From positions 1 through 39,814 of the forward strand of contig JABIQM010000119.1 in the NCBI GenBank assembly GCA_018699415.1: a stretch of DNA of 39,814 nucleotides, written 5' to 3'. Below are positions 10,174-18,433 of the stretch, piece after piece. The DNA is from Acidimicrobiaceae bacterium. GTDB lineage: Bacteria > Actinomycetota > Acidimicrobiia > Acidimicrobiales > Aldehydirespiratoraceae. A program made the translations under genes and the position numbers. How positions within the stretch are numbered: the first letter of the stretch is position 1; every line of letters begins with the position of its first letter. The notes beneath the pieces are model-generated. The model worked only from the letters and a program-made list of their open reading frames with translations. It did no database searches and was not told the DNA's origin.

Positions 10174-10590
10174 TTAGGCCACTTCCGGGGTGATGACTTC
10201 GAAGTCGAGAGCAACTGCGGCGGGGATTTGGCGGAAATCGAGGGTAGCGAATTGGACTGGTCGGGGGAGCCGATCAAGAGCTGCGAGGTGCACTGCATCG
10301 ATGGTGGTGAGGCCGTAGAGGGTTCCGACCTCGACTGCTCGGCCTAGGCAGCGTTCATCGACTGGTACCACCGTCATCGCATCAATGTCGGCTCGGGCCG
10401 CAGCGGCGAGGTCTGCTGCCGTGTATGGATCCGGGGCTGAGCGGTGGAGTGCCATCAGGAGCTCAGCCCGGGCGAGATCGGAAATGGCCCAGATATCGGC
10501 ATCGGTCATGGCGTCGTTGATGAGCCGACGATGAGAGCCTCCGGTATATCGCTGCAGCAGCGCAGACGGGTCCAGAGCAAGGATCTTCAT
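10174..10590 (-). CDS. PIN-domain ribonuclease toxin, VapC-like
   Basis: KILALDPSALLQRY, DLARAELLMAL, TTIDAVHLAALDRL, FATLDFRQ acidic motifs; overlaps antitoxin by 4 bp. Confidence 0.85.
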   Translation of the reverse strand: MKILALDPSALLQRYTGGSHRRLINDAMTDADIWAISDLARAELLMALHRSAPDPYTAADLAAAARADIDAMTVVPVDERCLGRAVEVGTLYGLTTIDAVHLAALDRLPRPVQFATLDFRQIPAAVALDFEVITPEVA

Positions 10591-10898
10591 CGGCGGCGGG
10601 GAATATCGCCACGAAGTTCGGCGAGCACTCGATCGGGGGCGAGGTCCACAGGGAGAGTTGGCGTTGATTGAGTGGCCGCCGGCTTGTCATCTCGAACGGG
10701 GAGACGGACAAGGCCGGCAGCTGCGAGGTCGTCAAGGGTCGGCTCGGTCGTCGGCGTGAGTGGACCAAGTTGGGCGATGGGTTGGCCGTCGACGGTAATT
10801 ACGACGCGCTGCCCAGCTCCGGCGCGGCGCACGTGGGTGGTGAGGTCGGCCCGTAACTCTCGAATACCGAGTTGAGGCTGGCCGTCACGACTCATCAT
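10587..10898 (-). CDS. Phd/YefM (VapB-type) antitoxin
   Basis: LGIRELRADLTTHVRRAGAGQRVVITVDGQPIAQLGP typical antitoxin N-terminus; operon with PIN toxin. Confidence 0.85.
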   Translation of the reverse strand: MMSRDGQPQLGIRELRADLTTHVRRAGAGQRVVITVDGQPIAQLGPLTPTTEPTLDDLAAAGLVRLPVRDDKPAATQSTPTLPVDLAPDRVLAELRGDIPRRR

Positions 10899-10913
10899 GT
10901 GAAAAGGTCTCGC

Positions 10914-10935
10914 ATGTGTACACTAGAGTACACAT
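10914..10935. promoter_or_regulatory. perfect inverted repeat ATGTGTAC-ACTAGA-GTACACAT, probable operator
   Basis: 8-bp perfect arms, 6-nt spacer, between divergent antitoxin and acyl-CoA dehydrogenase starts. Confidence 0.65.
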
Positions 10936-10977
10936 CATAACTTGGAATGTGGCGATCATGTCGCTACGTTCTTGGTC

Positions 10978-12093
10978 ATGAACTTTGCATTCTCCGAAGA
11001 GCAAGAACAGCTGCGCGAGTTTGTCCGGAGCTTCCTTGCGGACAAGTCGGCCGAGTCGGCCGTCCGCGAGCAGATGGACACCGAGCATGGCTATGACGAA
11101 GCCGTCTGGAACCAGATGGCTGAGCAGATGGGTCTCCAGGCACTGGCAATCCCCGAAGAATACGGTGGCCAGGGCTACGGCTCCATCGAGCAGGTAGTCA
11201 TCCTTGAAGAGATGGGCCGCGCCCTGCTGTGCGCCCCCTACTTCTCCTCATGTGTGCTCGCTGCCAACGCCCTGCTGCACAGCGGCGATGATGCAGCCAA
11301 AGCTGCACACCTCCCCAGCATCGCTGCGGGAGAAACTCGTGCTGCACTCGCCTTCACCGAGGAGAGCGGTCGCTGGGACGAGGGCGGCATCACCATGCAG
11401 GCTTCCGCCAGCGGCGACGGCCACACCCTCACCGGCACAAAGAGCTTTGTGCTCGATGGTCACACCGCAAACCTGATTCTGGTTGCGGCGCGTACCGATG
11501 CCGGCGTGTCGCTGTTCAGCGTCGACGCTGATGCGGCTGGCCTGACCCGCACCGCTCTCTCCACCATGGATCAGACCCGTAAGCAAGCGAAGCTTGATTT
11601 CGCCGACGTGTCTGCCACGCTCATCGGCACCGATGGTGGTGGGTGGGCGACGATGGAGACTGTCCTCGATCTGGCTGCGGTTGCCCTTGCCGCTGAGCAG
11701 GTCGGTGGCGCTCAGATGTGTCTCGACATGGCAGTTGAGTACGCCAAGGTTCGCGTCCAATTCGGTCGTCCGATCGGCTCGTTCCAGGCCATCAAGCACA
11801 AGTGCGCTGACATGCTGCTCGAGGTCGAGTCGGCCAAGTCGGCGGCGTACTACGCCGGTTGGTGCGCGGCGGAGATGAACGACGAACTGCCCCAGGTGGC
11901 ATCGCTGGCGAAGAGCTACTGCTCGGAGGCCTACTTCCATGCTGCAGCGGAGAACATCCAGATCCACGGTGGCATCGGCTTCACCTGGGAGCACCCTGCC
12001 CACTTGTACTTCAAGCGCGCCAAGAGTTCCGAGCTCCTGTTCGGTGATCCGACGTATCACCGCGAGCAGCTCGCTCAACGCATCGGCATCTAG
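10978..12093 (+). CDS. acyl-CoA dehydrogenase
   Basis: MNFAFSEEQEQLREFVRSFL...VQFGRPIGSFQAIKHKCADMLLEVESAKSAAYYAGW...IQIHGGIGFTWEHPAHLYFKRAKSSELLFGD. Confidence 0.93.
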   Translation: MNFAFSEEQEQLREFVRSFLADKSAESAVREQMDTEHGYDEAVWNQMAEQMGLQALAIPEEYGGQGYGSIEQVVILEEMGRALLCAPYFSSCVLAANALLHSGDDAAKAAHLPSIAAGETRAALAFTEESGRWDEGGITMQASASGDGHTLTGTKSFVLDGHTANLILVAARTDAGVSLFSVDADAAGLTRTALSTMDQTRKQAKLDFADVSATLIGTDGGGWATMETVLDLAAVALAAEQVGGAQMCLDMAVEYAKVRVQFGRPIGSFQAIKHKCADMLLEVESAKSAAYYAGWCAAEMNDELPQVASLAKSYCSEAYFHAAAENIQIHGGIGFTWEHPAHLYFKRAKSSELLFGDPTYHREQLAQRIGI

Positions 12094-12110
12094 CAGACCG
12101 AAAATCTCAG

Positions 12111-12147
12111 ACACCCAGGTCGTACGCTTGTCGTATGGCCTGGGTGT
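12111..12147 (+). terminator. terminator-like hairpin overlapping the next ORF start
   Basis: ACACCCAGG (12111-12119) perfectly pairs with CCTGGGTGT (12139-12147), then TCTTTGTTTT; ATG at 12135 is in the loop. Confidence 0.4.
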
Positions 12148-12608
12148 TCTTTGTTTTGGGTGGGGTGGTGGTGCTGACGATCGCGTTTGTCGCGCTCGGA
12201 CAGGCTGTGGCTCGGTTGGAGATGCAGCGGCCCCCGGCCATTCTTGAGGTGGAGGCAGCGGTTCGATGGATCGCAACCCGCTTGCCTGATGAGGTGACGG
12301 CCAGAATCAGCTATGACGACGTTGCAACGATTGTCGGCTGGCACCTGGATTGGTTCACTGATGTTGGCGTGTCGTCGAAGCACGGCGAGGAACTCGCGGG
12401 CGAAGACGTGGTTCACGAGGGCGCAGTAGCGATGGAGGGCGCAGCGATAAATGCTGTCGTGGCCAGAGCGGTCGCAGAGGCTGCGACCGGAGGTCCAGAC
12501 ATTGATCCTGTCGACGTCGTATGCGTACTCGATTTGCAGATGCAGTACTTGCATGAGATCGGCGCCGTGAGCGCCGCAGTCGATGACGAAGCCGCCCCTC
12601 AGGACTAA
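12135..12608 (+). CDS. hypothetical protein with N-terminal TM helix
   Basis: MAWVFFVLGGVVVLTIAFVALGQAVARLE...; TACGCT box 6 nt upstream. Confidence 0.6.
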   Translation: MAWVFFVLGGVVVLTIAFVALGQAVARLEMQRPPAILEVEAAVRWIATRLPDEVTARISYDDVATIVGWHLDWFTDVGVSSKHGEELAGEDVVHEGAVAMEGAAINAVVARAVAEAATGGPDIDPVDVVCVLDLQMQYLHEIGAVSAAVDDEAAPQD

Positions 12609-12630
12609 CTGATTCACATAGGTCGGTGAG

Positions 12631-12878
12631 ATGTGCTTCACTGGTGTCACCAACGAGAGGAGGTGGTCCAGCTGATAGCTCAAAGTTTCGTGACCTTGGA
12701 GGTGGCTGGCCGCTAACGCAGGCCTGCTGGACTACCTGGCGAATACCAGCCAGTCACCCCTGCGGTGGTTGCGATCGGGGGTTTGTCACACCTGATCTGT
12801 CGTTTCGGCGTCACGCACCCCGCGGGTTTCCAGCCAAAAATGTGGGACCGCCCTGATGCTCAGGTATCGGGGCGGTTT
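12631..12878 (+). ncRNA. candidate structured RNA / leader with mini-ORF and intrinsic terminator
   Basis: Mini-ORF 12631-12675; long-range 11-bp helix 12662-12672/12726-12736; terminator hairpin 12847-12876. Confidence 0.45.
12847..12878 (+). terminator. intrinsic terminator
   Basis: ACCGCCCTGAT/ATCGGGGCGGT 11-bp stem (one G-U), 8-nt loop, then TTTCG. Confidence 0.65.
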
Positions 12879-12900
12879 CGCGTCCGGCTAGTCTCCGGAT

Positions 12901-13095
12901 ATGGATCGACCAAGCCGTTATGAAGGAAACCGCTACCTCGGTGACAAACGTGTACAGGTGGTCTATGACGTAGACGAGATCGGTGATGATGACATGATTG
13001 CTCGCGTAACCGAGTTGGCATCGACATCATTCGGCCAGACCTTTGGGCCAGACACCCTTGCCGAGGCCCGTAACCGCGGGTACGACCTAGCCTAA
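12901..13095 (+). CDS. small hypothetical protein (64 aa)
   Basis: TAGTCT box 6 nt upstream of ATG; immediately followed by hydrolase (TAAATG). Confidence 0.6.
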   Translation: MDRPSRYEGNRYLGDKRVQVVYDVDEIGDDDMIARVTELASTSFGQTFGPDTLAEARNRGYDLA

Positions 13096-13881
13096 ATGGA
13101 CCAACGGTTCACAGTCGACGGCAATCAGCTCGCTGCGCATATTTCGCAGCCGACGCATCTGCATCCAACCGCTCAGGCCGGCCTCGTCGTTGCCCACGGA
13201 TTTCCCGCGGAGGTCGGTGGTGGCATCAACAGCACTGCAAGCTTTCCAGAGCTCGCGGACCGAGTCGCCACCGACCTCGGTTGGGTGGGCCTTGCTTTTG
13301 CCAGCCGTGGCGTAGCCGAGTCAGAGGGAAACTTCTCGCTCGGTGGTTGGCTCCGTGATCTGCAAGGCGCCGTGGCGTATCTTCGGAAGTCAGTTCCTGT
13401 CACTGGTGTATGGATTGTCGGCTTTGGTACCGGCGGAGCGTTGGCCATCGAGGCGGCGGCCTTGGATCCGAGTGTCCGGGGAGTAGCGGCGGTCGCATCA
13501 CCAGCCGACTTTCAAGACTGGGCAAGTAATCCGCGCAAGCTACTGGTGCTCGCCCGCGAAATGGGCATCTTGCGCGACGGCGGAGATTTCGGTGGTTCGT
13601 TCGATGACTGGGCCGCGGAGCTGAAGAGCATCGCAGCAGTTGATGCGGCGGAGCGCCTTGCTCCTCGGGAGCTGATGGTTCTGCACGGCGCCGACGACGA
13701 TACGGTGCCGGTATTCGATGCTCGAGCGGTTGCTGATGCGCATGGGACCGCCGACTTGCGATTGGTCCATGGTGGCGGACATCACCTTCGTCACGATCCG
13801 CGCGCCATGGCGATTCTGCTTGGATGGCTCGAACGACAGAGGGTAGCGCTACTGCAGAGCGCAAGCGGAAACCCTGCGTAG
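13096..13881 (+). CDS. alpha/beta hydrolase
   Basis: VVAHGFPAEVGGG, GFGTGGALAIEAA (nucleophile-elbow region), HGADDDTVPV, HGGGHHLRHDP. Confidence 0.8.
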   Translation: MDQRFTVDGNQLAAHISQPTHLHPTAQAGLVVAHGFPAEVGGGINSTASFPELADRVATDLGWVGLAFASRGVAESEGNFSLGGWLRDLQGAVAYLRKSVPVTGVWIVGFGTGGALAIEAAALDPSVRGVAAVASPADFQDWASNPRKLLVLAREMGILRDGGDFGGSFDDWAAELKSIAAVDAAERLAPRELMVLHGADDDTVPVFDARAVADAHGTADLRLVHGGGHHLRHDPRAMAILLGWLERQRVALLQSASGNPA

Positions 13882-13972
13882 CATCCACAAAGGTTGAGGG
13901 TCCGACGTATCTTTCCGCCCGTGCCTCCGGAGATTTGAGCAACTGCTGGCTTTGGCGATGCCAGATACATGG

Positions 13973-14566
13973 TTAGTCGGCCTTGGACTTGCCCTTGGAC
14001 TTCTGCTCGAGGCGCCAGGCCCGAACCGCGGCATGGCTGGCCTCGTCACCCATGTCGGCAACCGAGCGGGGAAGCTCGTCGCCGAATGGCTTGCTGACGA
14101 GTTGCCAATCTGATGGGCGCTTGCCGAACCGCTTGGCGAGGACAGCTATGAAGATGCGCGCCTTCTCATCGCCATACCCTGGCACCGCGATCAGGCGATC
14201 ATGGATCGTGGTCGCTGACCTCTGACTTCGCCAGATAGCGGCAGCGTCACCCTCGTACTCATCCAAGATGTGGCTGCACAGCGCCTGGATCCGTTTGGCC
14301 ATCGACGCGGGGAAACGGTGAAGCGCCGGTTTGGTCGCGACAAGAGCGACGAACTCGTCGGGGTCGAAGGTGGCGATCATTGCCGGAGCGAGATCATGGT
14401 CAACTTTGACTCCGAGACGTTCGGCCAGCCGATGAGGGCCCATGAACGCCCACTCAATCGGGATTTGCTGGTCCAGCAGCATCCCGATCAAGAGAGCGAG
14501 AGGATCCGTATTGATGCGGATATCGGCGACAGGATTGCCGGTTACCCAGAGCGTGCCGGACTTCAC
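13973..14566 (-). CDS. HhH-GPD-type base excision DNA repair protein
   Basis: LLIGMLLDQQIPIEWAF; LIAVPGYGDEKARIFIAVLAKRFG (helix-hairpin-helix). Confidence 0.75.
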   Translation of the reverse strand: MKSGTLWVTGNPVADIRINTDPLALLIGMLLDQQIPIEWAFMGPHRLAERLGVKVDHDLAPAMIATFDPDEFVALVATKPALHRFPASMAKRIQALCSHILDEYEGDAAAIWRSQRSATTIHDRLIAVPGYGDEKARIFIAVLAKRFGKRPSDWQLVSKPFGDELPRSVADMGDEASHAAVRAWRLEQKSKGKSKAD

Positions 14567-17298
14567 CGGTCGATAGGGGCAGCGCCGGTGTCGGGGTGAG
14601 CCGGATCGGGGCGGTTGGGATCAATTCCGTACTGCTCGATGGCGGCCTTGACTTCGTCGGTGGTAGCGAGTCCGTCCGCCGCGAGAGCGGAGAGCACGGC
14701 AACCACGAGGTGGGCCGCGTCGACCTCGAAGAAACGACGCAGCGCCTCTCGAGTGTCGGAGCGGCCGAAGCCGTCGGTGCCGAGCACGTGCATAGCTCGT
14801 GGCGTCCAGCGGGCTATCTGCTCAGGAACGAGGGTCATCCAGTCCGAGACCGCCACGATTGGGCCTTGGCTGTCATGGAGCTTGCGAGTGACCATCGGAA
14901 CGAGCTGCTCAGTACCAGGGGACAAGCGGTTGCGGCGGTCGCAGTCGAGTGCATCCGCTCGTAGTCGCTTGTAGGACGTGGCACTCCACAATTCTGCTGA
15001 CACTGCATGGTTGTCGGCTAGCAACTGCTGGGCTTCAAGCGCGGCGACAACCGATGGCCCCGAGAAGAGGACTGTGGCGTTGCGGTCGTAGTCGCCGGCC
15101 TCGGGCCCATCACTGAATTTGTAGAGGCCTGACGTGATCTCGGCGTTGTTGACATGGTCAGGCTTCGGCGGCTGGACGTAGTTCTCGTTATAAATCGTGA
15201 TGTAGTAGAAGATGTCTTCGCCGTCGGCTGCCTTCTCCGGGTACATTCGTGCGAGGCCGTCTTCGACGATCGCTCCGAGTTCGTAGGCAAAAGCCGGGTC
15301 GTAGGCCTCGCACGCCGGGATTGTTGTGGCAAGCAACTGGCTGTGGCCATCCTGGTGCTGGAGGCCCTCTCCCATAAGGGTCGTGCGCCCGGCCGTGGCT
15401 CCAAGGAGGAATCCGCGGGTGCGAGCATCAGCGGCGGCCCACAGCGAGTCACCGACCCGCTGGAAACCAAACATCGAATAGAAGGTGTAGAACGGCACCA
15501 TCGGAACGCCGGTGTTGGCGTAGGAGGTACCTGCGGCGATCCACGATGCGGTCGACCCGCACTCGGTGATGCCCTCTTCGAGAATTTGCCCATCGCTGCT
15601 TTCGGAGTACGAAAGCAGGAGGTCATGGTCGACGGGCTCGTAAAGCTGGCCACGCGGTGCATAGATCTTGAACTCGCGAAACAATGAGTCCATACCGAAC
15701 GTACGGGCTTCATCGGGAACGATCGGAACGACCCGTTCGCCGAAGGTCTGATCTCGGAGCAAATCACGGAGAAGCGCGGTGAACGCCATAGTGGTCGAGA
15801 CAGCGCGTCCAGATGATCCTTTTTGGAGATCGATGAATGGCCCACCGAGCGGTGCCTTGATCGGTCGACGGTCCCGGATAAGCCGCGACGGCAAGCTGCC
15901 ATCGAGGGCCTTGCGCCGCTCCATCATGTATTCGTACTCGATGCTGTCAGACGACGGCTTGAAGTACGGCGGTATGCCGTCTTCGAGCGTTTGCTCAGGA
16001 ATTTCGTCCTCGACATGGAGACGTTCGCGTAACTCGATGAGCTGGGCCTTGGTCATTTTCTTGATCTGATGCGTGGCGTTGCGTCCTTCGAAGCCTTCGC
16101 CGAGGGTCCAGCCCTTGACAGTCTTGGCCAGGATCACGGTGGGCTGACCAGTGACTTCGCTGGCGGCTTTGAATGCGGCATAAACCTTCTGGTAGTCGTG
16201 GCCACCGCGAGGGAGATGCTCAAGTTGTTCGTCGCTCAGATGCTCGACCAGCTTGCGGAGACGCGGGTCAGGGCCGAAGAAATGCTCACGGATGTAGGCG
16301 CCGTCTTCGGTGGCGTAACGCTGATACTCGCCGTCGACGGTTTGACCCATTTTATTGAGCAGCACGCCATCCACGTCACGGTGGAGTAGTTCGTCCCATT
16401 CGGTGCCCCAGACCACCTTGATGACGTTCCAGCCGGCGCCGCGAAAGACACCTTCAAGCTCTTGGATCATCTTGCCGTTGCCGCGAACGGGGCCGTCGAG
16501 GCGCTGGAGGTTGCAGTTGATCACCCATTTCAGGTTGTCGAGATCGGAGCGCCCGGCTAGTGAGATGGCACCGAGAGTTTCCGGTTCATCGCACTCCCCA
16601 TCGCCCAAGAACGACCAGACAGTGCTCTGGCTGGTGTCATCGATGTGGCGCTGATGGAGGTACTTGTTGAAGCGAGCGTGATAGATCGAATTGATTGGGC
16701 CAAGCCCCATCGACACCGTGGGATATTCCCAGAAGTTCGGCATCAGGCGTGGATGGGGGTAGCTGGAGAGCCCATTACCGCCGATCTCCATCCGGAAGTT
16801 GTCGAGCTGAGTCTCGGTGAGCCTGCCCTCCATGAACGCTCGGGCATAGATGCCCGGGGCTGCATGGCCCTGAAAGTAGACGGCGTCTCCAGGGAGGCCG
16901 TCTACCTTGCCGCGGAAGAAGTGGTTGTAGCCGACCTCATAGAGCGCAGCGCTCGACGCGAACGTGGACAAGTGCCCGCCGATTCCGTCTGCTGCCTTAT
17001 TCGCTCGGATCACCATTGCGGCCGCGTTCCAGCGGATGAAGGCGCGGATACGACGCTCGACGTCTTCGTTGCCGGGGAAGAACGGCTGTTCCTCGGCTGG
17101 AATCGTGTTGATATAGGGCGTTGACGTTGTTGGAGGGACGCCCACATGTAACTCGTTAGCCCGTTCCAGGAGCTTGGCCACGATGTAGCGCGCTCGAGGT
17201 GCACCTTGCGCGCCTACTACAGAATCGAGCGAGTCGATCCACTCTTTGGTTTCTGTTGGGTCAATGTCAGGGAGCTGTCGTGAGTAATGGTTAATCAT
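14563..17298 (-). CDS. aceE: pyruvate dehydrogenase E1 component, homodimeric type
   Basis: 911 aa; FFRGKVDGLPGDAVYFQGHAAPGIYARAFMEGRL, GDGECDEPETLGAISLA. Confidence 0.95.
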   Translation of the reverse strand: MINHYSRQLPDIDPTETKEWIDSLDSVVGAQGAPRARYIVAKLLERANELHVGVPPTTSTPYINTIPAEEQPFFPGNEDVERRIRAFIRWNAAAMVIRANKAADGIGGHLSTFASSAALYEVGYNHFFRGKVDGLPGDAVYFQGHAAPGIYARAFMEGRLTETQLDNFRMEIGGNGLSSYPHPRLMPNFWEYPTVSMGLGPINSIYHARFNKYLHQRHIDDTSQSTVWSFLGDGECDEPETLGAISLAGRSDLDNLKWVINCNLQRLDGPVRGNGKMIQELEGVFRGAGWNVIKVVWGTEWDELLHRDVDGVLLNKMGQTVDGEYQRYATEDGAYIREHFFGPDPRLRKLVEHLSDEQLEHLPRGGHDYQKVYAAFKAASEVTGQPTVILAKTVKGWTLGEGFEGRNATHQIKKMTKAQLIELRERLHVEDEIPEQTLEDGIPPYFKPSSDSIEYEYMMERRKALDGSLPSRLIRDRRPIKAPLGGPFIDLQKGSSGRAVSTTMAFTALLRDLLRDQTFGERVVPIVPDEARTFGMDSLFREFKIYAPRGQLYEPVDHDLLLSYSESSDGQILEEGITECGSTASWIAAGTSYANTGVPMVPFYTFYSMFGFQRVGDSLWAAADARTRGFLLGATAGRTTLMGEGLQHQDGHSQLLATTIPACEAYDPAFAYELGAIVEDGLARMYPEKAADGEDIFYYITIYNENYVQPPKPDHVNNAEITSGLYKFSDGPEAGDYDRNATVLFSGPSVVAALEAQQLLADNHAVSAELWSATSYKRLRADALDCDRRNRLSPGTEQLVPMVTRKLHDSQGPIVAVSDWMTLVPEQIARWTPRAMHVLGTDGFGRSDTREALRRFFEVDAAHLVVAVLSALAADGLATTDEVKAAIEQYGIDPNRPDPAHPDTGAAPIDR

Positions 17299-17304
17299 GA
17301 TTAA
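17291..17304. promoter_or_regulatory. perfect 14-bp palindrome TTAATCATGATTAA spanning the aceE start codon
   Basis: Exact palindrome; ATG at 17298-17296 on the minus strand lies inside. Confidence 0.35.
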
Positions 17305-17365
17305 TTCAAGTATTTCAGGATTTTGACAACTTCGTGCGTGTTTCTGTTCGGGTATGGTTGGCCCG

Positions 17366-18433
17366 GTGGCCCACTCTCCAACAGTCGTTTACACCGACGG
17401 TGCGTGCCGAGGGAACCCGGGGCCTGGCGGCTGGGGCTGGGTAATCCCTGACGGTGCATGGGCCAATGGTGCCGATCCCGATACGACGAATCAGCGAATG
17501 GAGTTGATGGCAGCTCTCGATGCTCTTCGCACTATCGAGGGTCCCGTTGAGGTGGTTTCCGACTCGACGTATGTCGTCAACTGTTTCAATGACGGCTGGT
17601 GGAAGGGTTGGCTCAAGCGCGACTGGAAGAACTCCAAAAAGGAGCCGGTAGCGAATCGGGACATCTGGGAGCCACTCATCGAGCTGTATCGGGCGCGCGC
17701 TGACGAGCTCACCTTCACGTGGGTGAAGGGACACGCTGGCAATGAGTTCAACGACATCGCCGATCGGCTGGCGGTTGAGGCCTCCCATACCCAAGCAGGC
17801 CGCTATGGCGTTGGTACGCCCGACGACCTCGGCCCTCCTGACGAGATCGTCGGCGGGCGAGCGGTTGAGCCAGTGGTACGACCTCCTGGGCCCGACGGTG
17901 TCTACGGTCAGACTTGGCGCCCGACCGGACGAGCCATCGTGATCACCGGCCATCAACCACCCGAAATCGGTGGCTTTGCCAATGATCCGGCTAACCCGCC
18001 GCGAGAACATGGCGCCATTCGGGCCCGTTTGGCCGAAATTCTTGAAGCGAAGAAGGCCGTCGATTCTGACCTGGTCGTTCTCACGGGGCTCAGGCTTGGT
18101 GTGGAAACACTCGCTGCTGAGGCCGCAGAGTCCGCCGAGGTTCCGTTCGTGGTGATCCTGCCGTTTCCGGACCCTGACTCGGTCTGGCCCCAGGCGGCTC
18201 GACGAATGTTCGCCGAACTCAGCGCGAGGGCTGTGGCTGTTGTCCGTCTCGAGCGAAAGGCGCCAGAGTCTGCTCAGCGAGCAGGCCAGGCGATTGATCG
18301 GCGCAATGCTTGGCTCCGTAAGGTGGCCGACGAGGCGCTTATTGTTTGGGATGGCACCGAGAAGCGAGTGGGCAAGGTGGTAGCCGACTTTGAGAAGAGC
18401 CACCCCGACGATGTGTGGGTAGTCAGTCCCTGA
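17366..18433 (+). CDS. ribonuclease HI fused to a C-terminal SLOG-like (DUF1273/YpsA-like) domain
   Basis: RNase HI: YTDGACRGNPGPGGWGW, NQRMELMAAL, SDSTYVV, VKGHAGNEFNDIAD. C-term: IVITGHQPPEIGGF..., VVLTGLRLGVETLAAEAA, WDGTEKRVGKVV. Likely GTG start at 17366 after TATGGT box. Confidence 0.85.
   Translation: MAHSPTVVYTDGACRGNPGPGGWGWVIPDGAWANGADPDTTNQRMELMAALDALRTIEGPVEVVSDSTYVVNCFNDGWWKGWLKRDWKNSKKEPVANRDIWEPLIELYRARADELTFTWVKGHAGNEFNDIADRLAVEASHTQAGRYGVGTPDDLGPPDEIVGGRAVEPVVRPPGPDGVYGQTWRPTGRAIVITGHQPPEIGGFANDPANPPREHGAIRARLAEILEAKKAVDSDLVVLTGLRLGVETLAAEAAESAEVPFVVILPFPDPDSVWPQAARRMFAELSARAVAVVRLERKAPESAQRAGQAIDRRNAWLRKVADEALIVWDGTEKRVGKVVADFEKSHPDDVWVVSP

Noticed and set aside
11248-12276. 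342-aa minus-strand ORF
   Set aside because: Antisense to the acyl-CoA dehydrogenase and the 12135 ORF; composition typical of a high-GC shadow frame.
12626-12856. 76-aa ORF MRCASLVSPTRGGGPADSSKFRDLGGG...
   Set aside because: It runs through the structured element and into the terminator; the short 12631 mini-ORF and RNA structure explain the region better.
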